Under the pieces are notes generated by a model. The model was given only the letters and a program-made list of their open reading frames with translations, was not told the origin of the DNA and ran no database searches. DNA of 64,000 nt from CAYMPH01 sp964392365 (GTDB lineage: Bacteria > Spirochaetota > UBA4802 > UBA5550): the NCBI GenBank assembly GCA_964392365.1, contig CAYMPH010000007.1, positions 62,001 through 126,000 of the forward strand, written 5' to 3'. The translations under genes and the position numbers were made by a program. This document shows, one piece after another, positions 18,713 through 26,346 of the stretch. The first letter of the stretch is position 1. Each line of letters opens with the position of its first letter.

Positions 18713-18914
18713 GGTACACCTCAATTGCCACTTCCGGACAAACTATGGCGCATGAAGCACATCCTGTGCATTCATTCCCGCCTTTAAACTCAGAAGGAAT
18801 ATAACCGGCTGCGTTCAGACTATCCGAAAGAATAATAAGATTTTTTGGACAGAAAGAAATGCATAATTCGCATCCCTTGCATAGTCCCTGATTTATTTCA
18901 ATTCTACCCTTCAT
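18705..18914 (-). CDS. 2-oxoacid:ferredoxin oxidoreductase, delta (ferredoxin) subunit
   Basis: This 69-residue protein binds two 4Fe-4S clusters through CKGCELCISFCP and CTGCASCAIVCP and passes electrons from the catalytic subunits to free ferredoxin. It is the first gene of the operon, with AGGATG before its ATG, and overlaps the alpha gene. The order delta-alpha-beta-gamma is the usual one for VOR/KOR operons. The 225-base gap to the divergent phosphatase gene should hold the operon promoter. Confidence 0.93.
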   Translation of the reverse strand: MKGRIEINQGLCKGCELCISFCPKNLIILSDSLNAAGYIPSEFKGGNECTGCASCAIVCPEVAIEVYRG

Positions 18915-19139
18915 TTTTCATCCTGATAAAATATTTATTCCAGCAAAAGCATACAGAAATACAGCAGCTTTTTCTTTTAAAACTCAGTAAAATATAATAT
19001 TTAATGAATCTTTAATTTCAAAAGATGTTTTATATGTCAAGAGTTAATCAGCTTATTTAAAGAAATATAAATTCAGCTTATTTTATCAATTATCATTGTT
19101 GACAGATTTCATGCTGAAAAAATCAATTAAGAATAATCT

Positions 19140-21224
19140 ATGAAATCAGCATTATACATCCTTACATTATTTGCGCTCATATTAAGTGCAACTTTACCAT
19201 CCTTCGCTGTCACGAAAGGAATCTCGCCGATCGCAGACGGATGGGAATACCGCACAGGCGATTCCCCATATGATGAATTTGGCGTTCCATTATGGACGTT
19301 GAATAACAAACCCGCAGACTGGACTCCAATAAATAAAATTCTTCTTGATCGAAGTGATTATACATATGCCTGGTTCAGGGTAAAACTTGAGGATAAAGAC
19401 TGGATTGACCCGGCTATTTATTTTCCATATCTCTTTGAAGCAATGGAAATTTATATTGATGGGGAAAAAATTCTTTCTGTTGGAGAAATTTTCAAAACAG
19501 AGTGGAAATACGGCGGAATGGAATGGTCTATACTTAATCTTGATCGCCCGTTTGACGGCAAATACATGTATGCCCGTTTTTATTCCAACTATCATTATAT
19601 CGGCATATCCAAAAAACCGCAAATCGGTTCCAGGGCGGAACTCATAACAGGCATGGTAACAAATGACCTGGACAGAATGATCATAGGATGCCTCTATATA
19701 CTTATTTCAATTTTCGGGTTTTTTATTTTTATCAGAAAACTTGAATTTAAAGAATATTTTTCTTTCAGCATATTTGTTCTTGCAACAGCTGTATATACTT
19801 TTTTTCATACATCTACTCTGCAGCTTTTTTTTCATCATCCGTCACTTCTTATTGATGCCTGGCTGATTGCTCTTTTTATAATGCCGATTGCTTTCGCCCT
19901 TTTTCTCGACAGCATATTCAAAAACAAGCACCATAAACTGCTGAAAAATATGATAATTGTATTACTGATATTCGAAATTCTTTTACTAATTGCAGGATAT
20001 TCCGGTATAATTCATAAACTCGAAATAAGACTCCCGTTTTACATAGGGGTTATTACCTCAATGCTGATTTCACTGTATATCATGTACAGGGAAATCAAAA
20101 GCGGCAATCCGGATGCAAAAATTCTTCTCTTCGCATTCATTTTTCTTTGTACAGCTGTAATATGGGACATGATCGGAGCTGTTTTCATCTCCGACACTTC
20201 TATAAGGCAGAGAACCATTACGCATATCGGCATTTTCATGTTCATTCTCGGCATGGCTATTGTTCTTATACGCAGATTCGGTGAAACTCATTCAAATCTG
20301 AAAACAGCAAATGTTAAACTTGCAGAATACACCAACCGGTTAGAGGAAATGGTTGAAAACCGCACAGAAGCGCTGACTAAAGCTTACCTGAATCTTGAAA
20401 CAGCCAAATCCGAGATCGATGCTGCCAATGAATTTCTGACAGATGCCAATATCAGCCTTGAAGAAAGCCATGCTGCAGCAGCAAGGGACATGCTTATGGC
20501 TGTTAATGTGCAGGAAAGTTTTTTCCCGTCAGAGCCGCCGGTTTCCAGAGAATGGGAAACATCTTTTATGCTCAAACCTGTAACAGGAGTATCCGGAGAT
20601 TTTTTTGATTTTTATACTATAGATGACAGACTTGCAGGAGTATCAATTTTTGATGTTTCAGGTCATGGCATTTCTTCCGGACTCATAACAATTCTTGCGA
20701 AATCAATAGCATTCAGATACTTTATAAAAATGATAGATCTGCCGCTAGAAACTGTAATGGAACGTTTCGCCGACCGTCTTATTGCAGAACTCGAACGGGT
20801 TACAAATTATCTGACAGGCATTATGGTGCGATTCAATGACAATACAGTTGAATATGTAAATGCCGGTCACTGCGAAATACTGGTACGGAATTACATAACC
20901 GGAGAAGTAAGAACTGCCGGGGGTGAAGATTATAACAACACCGGAGGTCTGCTTGGAAAAGCTCTCTTCGGAAACAGTTTTTCAACTGTTTCATTCCAGA
21001 TAAATCCGGGTGATACTCTTCTGTTTTATACCGACTGCCTCATTGAATCGAGAAATTCCGGGGAACATCAGTACGGAACAGCAAATCTTATAGAATCTTT
21101 TGCTTCAGCACCTTCCAGCGGCACTGATCAGATAATGGGAAGCATCCTTGAAAAATTTTACAATTATATCGGCAATGTTCCTGTAAGAGATGACCTCACT
21201 ATAATAGTAATGCAGCGCCGATGA
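19140..21224 (+). CDS. 7TM receptor fused to a divergent SpoIIE-type phosphatase
   Basis: The 694-residue protein has a signal peptide (ending near SFA), an outside jelly-roll domain (about 25-175) like DISMED1 or a sugar-binding fold, about seven membrane helices (about 178-385), a long coiled coil (about 390-445) and a SpoIIE/RsbU phosphatase domain. The metal motifs SGDFFDF, FDVSGHG and RDDLTIIV are kept, but the usual TDG motif reads YTDCLIE, so activity may differ. Both sensor and phosphatase are clearly different from those at 2.8-9 kb, so this is a separate lineage rather than a local copy. It is divergent from the VOR operon. The ribosome site is weak; the ATG is supported by the signal peptide directly after it. 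Confidence 0.85.
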   Translation: MKSALYILTLFALILSATLPSFAVTKGISPIADGWEYRTGDSPYDEFGVPLWTLNNKPADWTPINKILLDRSDYTYAWFRVKLEDKDWIDPAIYFPYLFEAMEIYIDGEKILSVGEIFKTEWKYGGMEWSILNLDRPFDGKYMYARFYSNYHYIGISKKPQIGSRAELITGMVTNDLDRMIIGCLYILISIFGFFIFIRKLEFKEYFSFSIFVLATAVYTFFHTSTLQLFFHHPSLLIDAWLIALFIMPIAFALFLDSIFKNKHHKLLKNMIIVLLIFEILLLIAGYSGIIHKLEIRLPFYIGVITSMLISLYIMYREIKSGNPDAKILLFAFIFLCTAVIWDMIGAVFISDTSIRQRTITHIGIFMFILGMAIVLIRRFGETHSNLKTANVKLAEYTNRLEEMVENRTEALTKAYLNLETAKSEIDAANEFLTDANISLEESHAAAARDMLMAVNVQESFFPSEPPVSREWETSFMLKPVTGVSGDFFDFYTIDDRLAGVSIFDVSGHGISSGLITILAKSIAFRYFIKMIDLPLETVMERFADRLIAELERVTNYLTGIMVRFNDNTVEYVNAGHCEILVRNYITGEVRTAGGEDYNNTGGLLGKALFGNSFSTVSFQINPGDTLLFYTDCLIESRNSGEHQYGTANLIESFASAPSSGTDQIMGSILEKFYNYIGNVPVRDDLTIIVMQRR

Positions 21225-21320
21225 ATCAAAAAATAAAATCTGATTTTAAAAAAACTCTTGCCTTTTCCTGAGATATAAAATTTATTCTGAATGTTATTAT
21301 CTATAAACCGGAAGTAAAAA

Positions 21321-21800
21321 ATGAAGAAAACGCCATTATTGCTGCAAATTATTCCTGTAATGCTGTGCGCGGGATTATTAATTTTATCTTACGCAAATGC
21401 GCAGAATACTGCAGAAAAAAATCTATCTGATAAAAAATATCCAGTGACTAAAGGCATTATTGAAATAGATAATATCAAATATCCGGTTTACATGAGGGTA
21501 AACAGCGTACAAAAGAGTCAATTCGGCGGGATAAAATACCAGATCCCGGTTAAAGATTTAAAAACCGGAAAAGACCTTGCGAACAAAATATATAATTTCT
21601 ACACATTGAAAAAAATCAATAAAGTGGTAGTTTCTAAATTTTCAAGATTGGAGAAACCCGACACAATTGCCTGGTCTTCAAAAAAATGCGACAAAACATC
21701 TGAGGACGGAATTCTTATACTGATTAAAATTATTAATAATACTGTGGAAGTTTATGTAATCCCTTCCTGCGATGACGGCGTTTTAAGCAGTATTATTTAG
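21321..21800 (+). CDS. exported protein of unknown function
   Basis: A 159-residue protein with a signal peptide ending near SYANA and no recognised domain. GGAAG precedes the ATG. The mature part contains two cysteines (KKCDKT and PSCDDG) that could form a disulfide, and a mix of lysine-rich helices and short strands. It follows the phosphatase gene by about 95 bases on the same strand and ends before an AT-rich inverted repeat shared with the convergent SlyD gene. Function unknown. Confidence 0.65.
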   Translation: MKKTPLLLQIIPVMLCAGLLILSYANAQNTAEKNLSDKKYPVTKGIIEIDNIKYPVYMRVNSVQKSQFGGIKYQIPVKDLKTGKDLANKIYNFYTLKKINKVVVSKFSRLEKPDTIAWSSKKCDKTSEDGILILIKIINNTVEVYVIPSCDDGVLSSII

Positions 21801-21825
21801 GAAATGTTCATCTGATTAAATAAAA

Positions 21826-21913
21826 AAAAGAATTTATATTTCGCAGCTACCTGTAATTATCTATAAACTGACAATAACACAAAAAAGTAAACAATCAAAA
21901 TATAAATTCTTTT
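21826..21913. terminator. AT-rich inverted repeat between convergent genes
   Basis: The 16 bases AAAAGAATTTATATTT (21826-21841) and their exact complement (21898-21913) flank a 56-base loop. The repeat lies between the stop codons of two convergent genes, so a bidirectional stop signal is likely, although the stem lacks the GC-rich base of a standard intrinsic terminator. Confidence 0.5.
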
Positions 21914-21926
21914 ATTAAAGTCTTTT

Positions 21927-22463
21927 TTAACAGCCGCAGCCGCAGCTTCCTGAATCAGCGCCGCTTTCATCAGAACAGCCTTTATCGGAACAGGAACTGT
22001 CTGAGCAGCCGCATCCGCCATGTGTGCTGTACTTTGCCTCATCATTAACTTCAAGGAGTTTAACCCAGAAATTAAGCGTTTTCCCTGCAAGCGGATGGTT
22101 CATATCGAAAACAACATTATCTTCAGTGATAGAGCTGATTTCAGCCGGAACACTTCTTCCGTTGCCCATCTCAACCATAACTCTCATGCCAACCTCAGGT
22201 TCAAAGCTTTGCCTGATTTCTTCAATAGGAAATTCATGCATCAGAGTCTTGTCATAATCGCCGTAACCGTCTGCAGGCAGGATAACAACATTTTTCTCTT
22301 CGCCAATATTCATATCAATAACCGCTTTTTCGATACCGGGAATCATCATGCCCAATCCGGACTGGAACTCAAGAGGCTGAGCGCCGACACTTGTATCAAA
22401 AACATCGCCATTCTCAAATGACCCTTTATAATCTATTACTACATATTTTCCATCTGCTACCAT
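21927..22463 (-). CDS. SlyD-like FKBP peptidyl-prolyl isomerase with Cys-rich tail
   Basis: A 178-residue FKBP-type prolyl isomerase with an inserted chaperone flap, as in SlyD: VIDYKGSFENGDVFDTS, GLGMMIPGIEKAV, then the flap MHEFPIEEIRQSFEP and the return strands NHPLAGKTLNFWVKLLEV. It ends in a tail of about 30 residues with seven cysteines plus Gly, Ser and Asp (GGCGCSDSSC and SGSCGCGC). In E. coli SlyD a His/Cys tail binds nickel for hydrogenase assembly; here the tail is Cys-only apart from one His. An ATG at 22475 is in frame, but GGAGAA precedes the ATG at 22463. The gene stands alone. Whether it serves metal storage or delivery is an inference. Confidence 0.88.
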   Translation of the reverse strand: MVADGKYVVIDYKGSFENGDVFDTSVGAQPLEFQSGLGMMIPGIEKAVIDMNIGEEKNVVILPADGYGDYDKTLMHEFPIEEIRQSFEPEVGMRVMVEMGNGRSVPAEISSITEDNVVFDMNHPLAGKTLNFWVKLLEVNDEAKYSTHGGCGCSDSSCSDKGCSDESGADSGSCGCGC

Positions 22464-22548
22464 TTTCTTCTCCATATTCTTTTTTTAAAAGATAAGGGAA
22501 TCTCGATAAATCATTTTATTGACATTCCCTTGGGTTCACAACATAAGT

Positions 22549-22593
22549 AAAAATTAGTTTTTCCATATTTTCTATCTGAAAAAACTAATTTTT
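22549..22593 (-). terminator. AT-rich hairpin downstream of the small lipoprotein gene
   Basis: AAAAATTAGTTTTT and its exact complement form a 14-base stem with a 17-base loop, within the 280-base gap between the lipoprotein gene and slyD. It is 150 bases past the lipoprotein stop, so it could act as its terminator or as an upstream regulatory fold for slyD. Confidence 0.4.
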
Positions 22594-22742
22594 AAATGTT
22601 CCCATAAATTGACATTTTTTTTAATGGGTTCCAATTTCAAGCATTAATTCCTTTGAAAAAATATTTTCGGAAACATTAAAAAAATCAGTTTTTTACCCAT
22701 CTATACCCCCTTATAAAAAATGGGGAGAAATAAATAAGTTAT

Positions 22743-23021
22743 TTATTTCTGATTCAAAAACAACCTGCACTCCGCCTCAGTCATATTCCCGAACTGGTTT
22801 TCCTTACAGAATTTCAGTCTGTCATAAGTGCGTTTTTCCTTAAGAGAATCCCTGCACGCTTCTCCGAGAACTGCACAAACTGATTTATCGTTTTTTTCAT
22901 TCCGATACAGACAGTCTGCAAATGCAAAACACTCTTCAGTGTTATAATTTTTACGCTCAGGTGACGACTGGCATGATAAGAATATAAGCATAAAAAGGCT
23001 TATTATAGCAATTTTTTTCAT
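22743..23021 (-). CDS. small cysteine-rich lipoprotein
   Basis: A 92-residue protein with a lipoprotein signal peptide: lipidation Cys at position 17 after FMLIFLS. The mature part holds six further cysteines at regular spacing (EECFAFADC, SVCAVLGEAC, FCKEN, EC), enough for three disulfides in a compact helical fold. AAGGAAA precedes the ATG. No known family is recognised and no neighbour explains it. It would be anchored in the inner or outer membrane facing the periplasm. Confidence 0.75.
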   Translation of the reverse strand: MKKIAIISLFMLIFLSCQSSPERKNYNTEECFAFADCLYRNEKNDKSVCAVLGEACRDSLKEKRTYDRLKFCKENQFGNMTEAECRLFLNQK

Positions 23022-23182
23022 TATATTTCCTTTTTTTTATTAAATTTTCATAGAAGTTGGCTGCAGAAAAGATGCGGGAATAACAAGCTTCAGAATAATT
23101 TTATAATGAAAAAAAACATACTATAAATGAAGTCAAGCTATTTTTGTTTAAAAGCATATCTAAGCTTAGATAAATAAAAAAC

Positions 23183-23369
23183 AATGGAACACGGATGACA
23201 CGGATTTTTAGGATGATCACGGATAAGGATTAGGATTTATTAACTGGAATAAATATTGAAATTATTTTATAAAATTATATTACAATTGTGATAAAGATTA
23301 TTGAAAATAACTATAGATTAAACATTAATCTTTTAAATCTTTTAAAATCCGTGTCATCCGTGTTCTATT
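23183..23369. mobile_element. MITE-like non-coding element, copy A
   Basis: This 187-base element is bounded by inverted repeats of 24 bases (right end AATCCGTGTCATCCGTGTTC followed by TATT) with one mismatch between the two ends. No open frame lies inside. Next to the left end is the sequence ATGATCACGGATAAGGA, which recurs in the opposite orientation beside the right end of copy B at 60 kb. This shows the two are members of one family and not chance palindromes. No obvious target-site duplication was found. Confidence 0.75.
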
Positions 23370-23473
23370 CTTTAATCCTTTTTTTACCAAAACCATATTT
23401 ACGATATCTAAACTGAGAGAGATAAAAAGCCGGAGTTCAAACTTTATTTTAAAAATCTTAAAAAATCATAAAC

Positions 23474-23497
23474 AATCCGCGTCATCCGTGTTCTATT
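23474..23497. repeat. solo terminal repeat of the MITE-like family
   Basis: The 24 bases beginning AATCCGCGTCATCCGTGTTC match the right end of copy A with one difference. It lies three bases from the stop codon of the gene at 23500, in the same relation as the repeat end behind clpB. It may mark a nested or partly deleted element that used the left end at 23183. Confidence 0.7.
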
Positions 23498-23499
23498 CA

Positions 23500-26121
23500 T
23501 TATTTTTTGGTCTTATCTAAACCGGAAGGCAGCCAGTTAATTATTTCAGTATAATCAGACATTGATAAAGTCAGAGGATCATATTTAATTTTTAATATCT
23601 CATCCTCAAGACTCAGCATATGCCCGCTTGAGCTCTGTGTTTTTTCAGCATTTTTAAGTTTTTCATAATTTTGAATTTTTCTTTTCATGGACATGAGTCT
23701 CAAATTAAGGCTCAGCCGCGGATTATTCTGTGCAAGCTCCAGAACAGCTTCCCTTGAAAAAGCAATTACATCTGCAGTTTCGCTGGTAATAACAATATTG
23801 CTTTTAGGCAAACCTGCATTATCGAGAAGCGACATTTCACCGACAAGGCAGGCGGATTCATCAGAGAAAACATACTGCTCAGCAATAATTATTTCCTTTT
23901 CAATAAATTTTTCTATAAGCTTCGGCTGTTTTGTAACTTTAAAAGATCCCCTTGTAATAAAATAAATATATTCCAGAGGTTTTCCCTGCCTGATAAGATA
24001 ATCACCAAATTTAAAACTGAAGAAGCCTGCTTTACTTGTAATCAGCTCTTCAATTATCGGAAGATCCACACCTGCGAATGGAGTTGAAACTGCTATTCTG
24101 CCAGGCAGCTTCATCTGGCGGATGGCGAGGCTCAGAATCATTTTATTTTTGAATGCAGTAAATTCTTTTTCATCCATTAGAATCTGCCATGCGTTATATG
24201 GAACTTTAAGGTAACGCGGCTTGCCTACTGCGTAAACAAATTTTGTCCGGACTTTTTTATTGATAAAACAGCCTTCACCTAGTATAGTTCCCCGCTGATA
24301 TCTATGAGCCACCAGATCAGGGTAACGTTCCCTGCTGTTCATTGAGTCGATTATTTTTTCCTTTTCAGATAATCCCATCGGGCGATCAAGTACAATATGA
24401 CCATACCCCCCATCAAGATAAAAGTAAGTGTAATCAGCAGGGTCGCCGGTCTGATATATCAGCTCGCCGCTTTCAAAAGAGTCAATACTGCAGCAGGATG
24501 CGAACTCTTCCTGTTTGGAAGGATTATTTTTAAAAATTTTACTCATTGCTGCTATTGAAATTATTTCGTTATATATATTTATTTTCCCGGTAAACTTATA
24601 TTTTTCAATATCAATAAGACGGCCGGTATTTAAATCTATCAGAGCTCCGGTTTTTGCCAGGTTCATTTCCTTTATGCCCTGATCCTTGGCTGTGTGAGTA
24701 ACTGTAATAGTCGCAGGATTTATATTATTGCGTTCAATCAGCTGAAACACAGCATCAAGGCTGTTATGCAGATATTCAGGCAGGCCCATTTCAATTGAAT
24801 AATGCAGGCTCGGTTTTAAATTAATCAGCTGATCCGCCCTGCGCTGTGTCATTACTCCTTTGTCTGCAGCCTGATTCACTTTATCCAGCAGAAGCTGTGT
24901 ATCCCCGGACCAGTACTCCAGACGCTGTCCCTGTTTATTATATAAATAATAACCTACAGCCTCAACAGAATGCCATGAGTGAAAAAATTCAAAGCTGAAA
25001 TCACCTGTTAACTGTATCGGGTGCCGCATGTGAATATCCTGAAAATTAAAAATGCTTTCAACATCTTCTGAAGTAAAAAACAGGCTGTGATCACTTATGC
25101 CGCTGCTTAAATTGTTTAATATCTTTATTATTTCTTTCTGCCTGTTTGCTGGAGTTATGTAAACCGGAACATTGTTCGGAAGACTTAGATATGTAGATAC
25201 CAGACCGCCATCATGATCCTCATGGCAGTGGGTTATTACAATTGCATCAATATTATGAAAATTGACTTTTGAATCAAGTAAAAGATAAGGTGTATTGATA
25301 GGAGGATCTACAATAACAATACGCCCGTTTTTATCAATATAACATGCTCCGGTAGTATCGCCATAACGGTGCGAAGGATTCTGCTTTTTATCATACAAAT
25401 CGAGCCCGGAGGCGGAAGCTATATAGGCAAGTGTATTAACATATGGAAACCCATGCTGAAGATTTTTTTTTATATAATATGGAGAAAACCGTTCTTTAGC
25501 TAGCTTTGATGGCGCTTTATAATTTAAAGTAAACGGGCCGTGCCATTTTTCCTGGACCCTGTCATAAATTTCAATTTTATTCGGAGCAAGTTTAAAAACT
25601 TCCACCTCACCTGTAACACTGCCATCGTGATCTTTTTTCTGAAGAGTGATTTTCCCTTTTTCAAAACAGATAATATTCAGAAGTTCATCAACAGTATGTT
25701 TTCCGCTTAGATCCATGCTCTCAGCCAGCAGATCCGGGACAAGATCTTTATCTTCCGGCAAATACATGGATTCCAGATCAAGTTTAATTTTATCCGGCTC
25801 AGCCTGAATCGATATATTTATATTTTCTTCAATTATTTCAACCTGAAATTTTTCGCATACTACATTAACTTTTGAACCGGTAATAAACTTGGTGTAGGCA
25901 GGAAATTCAAATCCTCCGAAATTAAAAAAATCCGTATTTTCCGAAAGAAAATCATCTGAAACAATATAATAATCAGGAAATCCCTGATTGGGAACATATG
26001 CATCTTTTAATACTTCTACAGGAATAAAAACCTGAATATTTCCGACTGAGGTGTTGGCAACCAGACAGGCTCCTCGCGGCTGCTTTAATACTTGTGACAT
26101 GTTAATATCATTATCTTGCAT
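23500..26121 (-). CDS. metallo-beta-lactamase-fold protein with two cyclic-nucleotide-binding domains
   Basis: The 873-residue cytoplasmic protein has an unassigned N-terminal region (about 1-215), a metallo-beta-lactamase hydrolase domain (about 230-510) with metal motif THCHEDHDGG near 297-305 and a distal SWHSVEA / TVTHTAKDQ pair, then two cNMP-binding domains (about 545-660 and 690-800). The hydrolase fold resembles that of phosphodiesterases and RNase Z-like enzymes. A cAMP- or cGMP-gated hydrolase, or a class-II phosphodiesterase regulated by its own substrate, are plausible readings. The phosphate-binding cassette of each cNMP domain is degenerate by eye, so ligand binding is uncertain. 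The start is the first ATG; the ATG seven codons later is possible. It stands alone between repeats. Confidence 0.8.
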   Translation of the reverse strand: MQDNDINMSQVLKQPRGACLVANTSVGNIQVFIPVEVLKDAYVPNQGFPDYYIVSDDFLSENTDFFNFGGFEFPAYTKFITGSKVNVVCEKFQVEIIEENINISIQAEPDKIKLDLESMYLPEDKDLVPDLLAESMDLSGKHTVDELLNIICFEKGKITLQKKDHDGSVTGEVEVFKLAPNKIEIYDRVQEKWHGPFTLNYKAPSKLAKERFSPYYIKKNLQHGFPYVNTLAYIASASGLDLYDKKQNPSHRYGDTTGACYIDKNGRIVIVDPPINTPYLLLDSKVNFHNIDAIVITHCHEDHDGGLVSTYLSLPNNVPVYITPANRQKEIIKILNNLSSGISDHSLFFTSEDVESIFNFQDIHMRHPIQLTGDFSFEFFHSWHSVEAVGYYLYNKQGQRLEYWSGDTQLLLDKVNQAADKGVMTQRRADQLINLKPSLHYSIEMGLPEYLHNSLDAVFQLIERNNINPATITVTHTAKDQGIKEMNLAKTGALIDLNTGRLIDIEKYKFTGKINIYNEIISIAAMSKIFKNNPSKQEEFASCCSIDSFESGELIYQTGDPADYTYFYLDGGYGHIVLDRPMGLSEKEKIIDSMNSRERYPDLVAHRYQRGTILGEGCFINKKVRTKFVYAVGKPRYLKVPYNAWQILMDEKEFTAFKNKMILSLAIRQMKLPGRIAVSTPFAGVDLPIIEELITSKAGFFSFKFGDYLIRQGKPLEYIYFITRGSFKVTKQPKLIEKFIEKEIIIAEQYVFSDESACLVGEMSLLDNAGLPKSNIVITSETADVIAFSREAVLELAQNNPRLSLNLRLMSMKRKIQNYEKLKNAEKTQSSSGHMLSLEDEILKIKYDPLTLSMSDYTEIINWLPSGLDKTKK

Positions 26122-26216
26122 TACTTACATTTCCATGTTTATCAATAAATTGACAACTGTATAATAATAGTGCAGTGATTTTAAAAGTAAAGTAATTAAT
26201 AGTAATTAATAAAAAA

Positions 26217-26336
26217 TTAAAGGCGGTCCTAAAAAACCTGTATTTATCATAAATTTTAAATGGAAAATACTGGTTTTTTCCTTAAATGAACTAAGGCCCG
26301 GTGGGAAAAACTATAGTTTTTAGAACCGGCCTTAAA
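26217..26336. repeat. compound inverted-repeat element
   Basis: TTAAAGGCGGTCCTAAAAAAC at the left (one base over a 20-base unit) is matched in reverse at 26315-26336 with few differences. Inside, AAGGCCCGGT (26293) and ACCGGCCTT (26325) form a second stem around the 16-base palindrome AAAAACTATAGTTTTT. The whole occupies the gap between the MBL/cNMP gene and the end of the DUF362 gene (26347), so it could be the latter's terminator region or a decayed palindromic repeat. No coding capacity. Confidence 0.55.
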
Positions 26337-26346
26337 TCAATTGAAG

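Larger units (their letters stand above)
23022..23499. other. intergenic region with repeat elements
   Basis: About 480 bases between two minus-strand genes. It holds MITE-like copy A and an extra terminal repeat at 23474-23497. The remaining bases, 23022-23182 and 23370-23473, are AT-rich with no frame or hairpin I would call. Confidence 0.7.

Noticed and set aside
23183..23369. Inverted repeats that could mark an insertion sequence
   Set aside because: The interior of about 140 bases has no open frame for a transposase, so only a non-autonomous element is supported.
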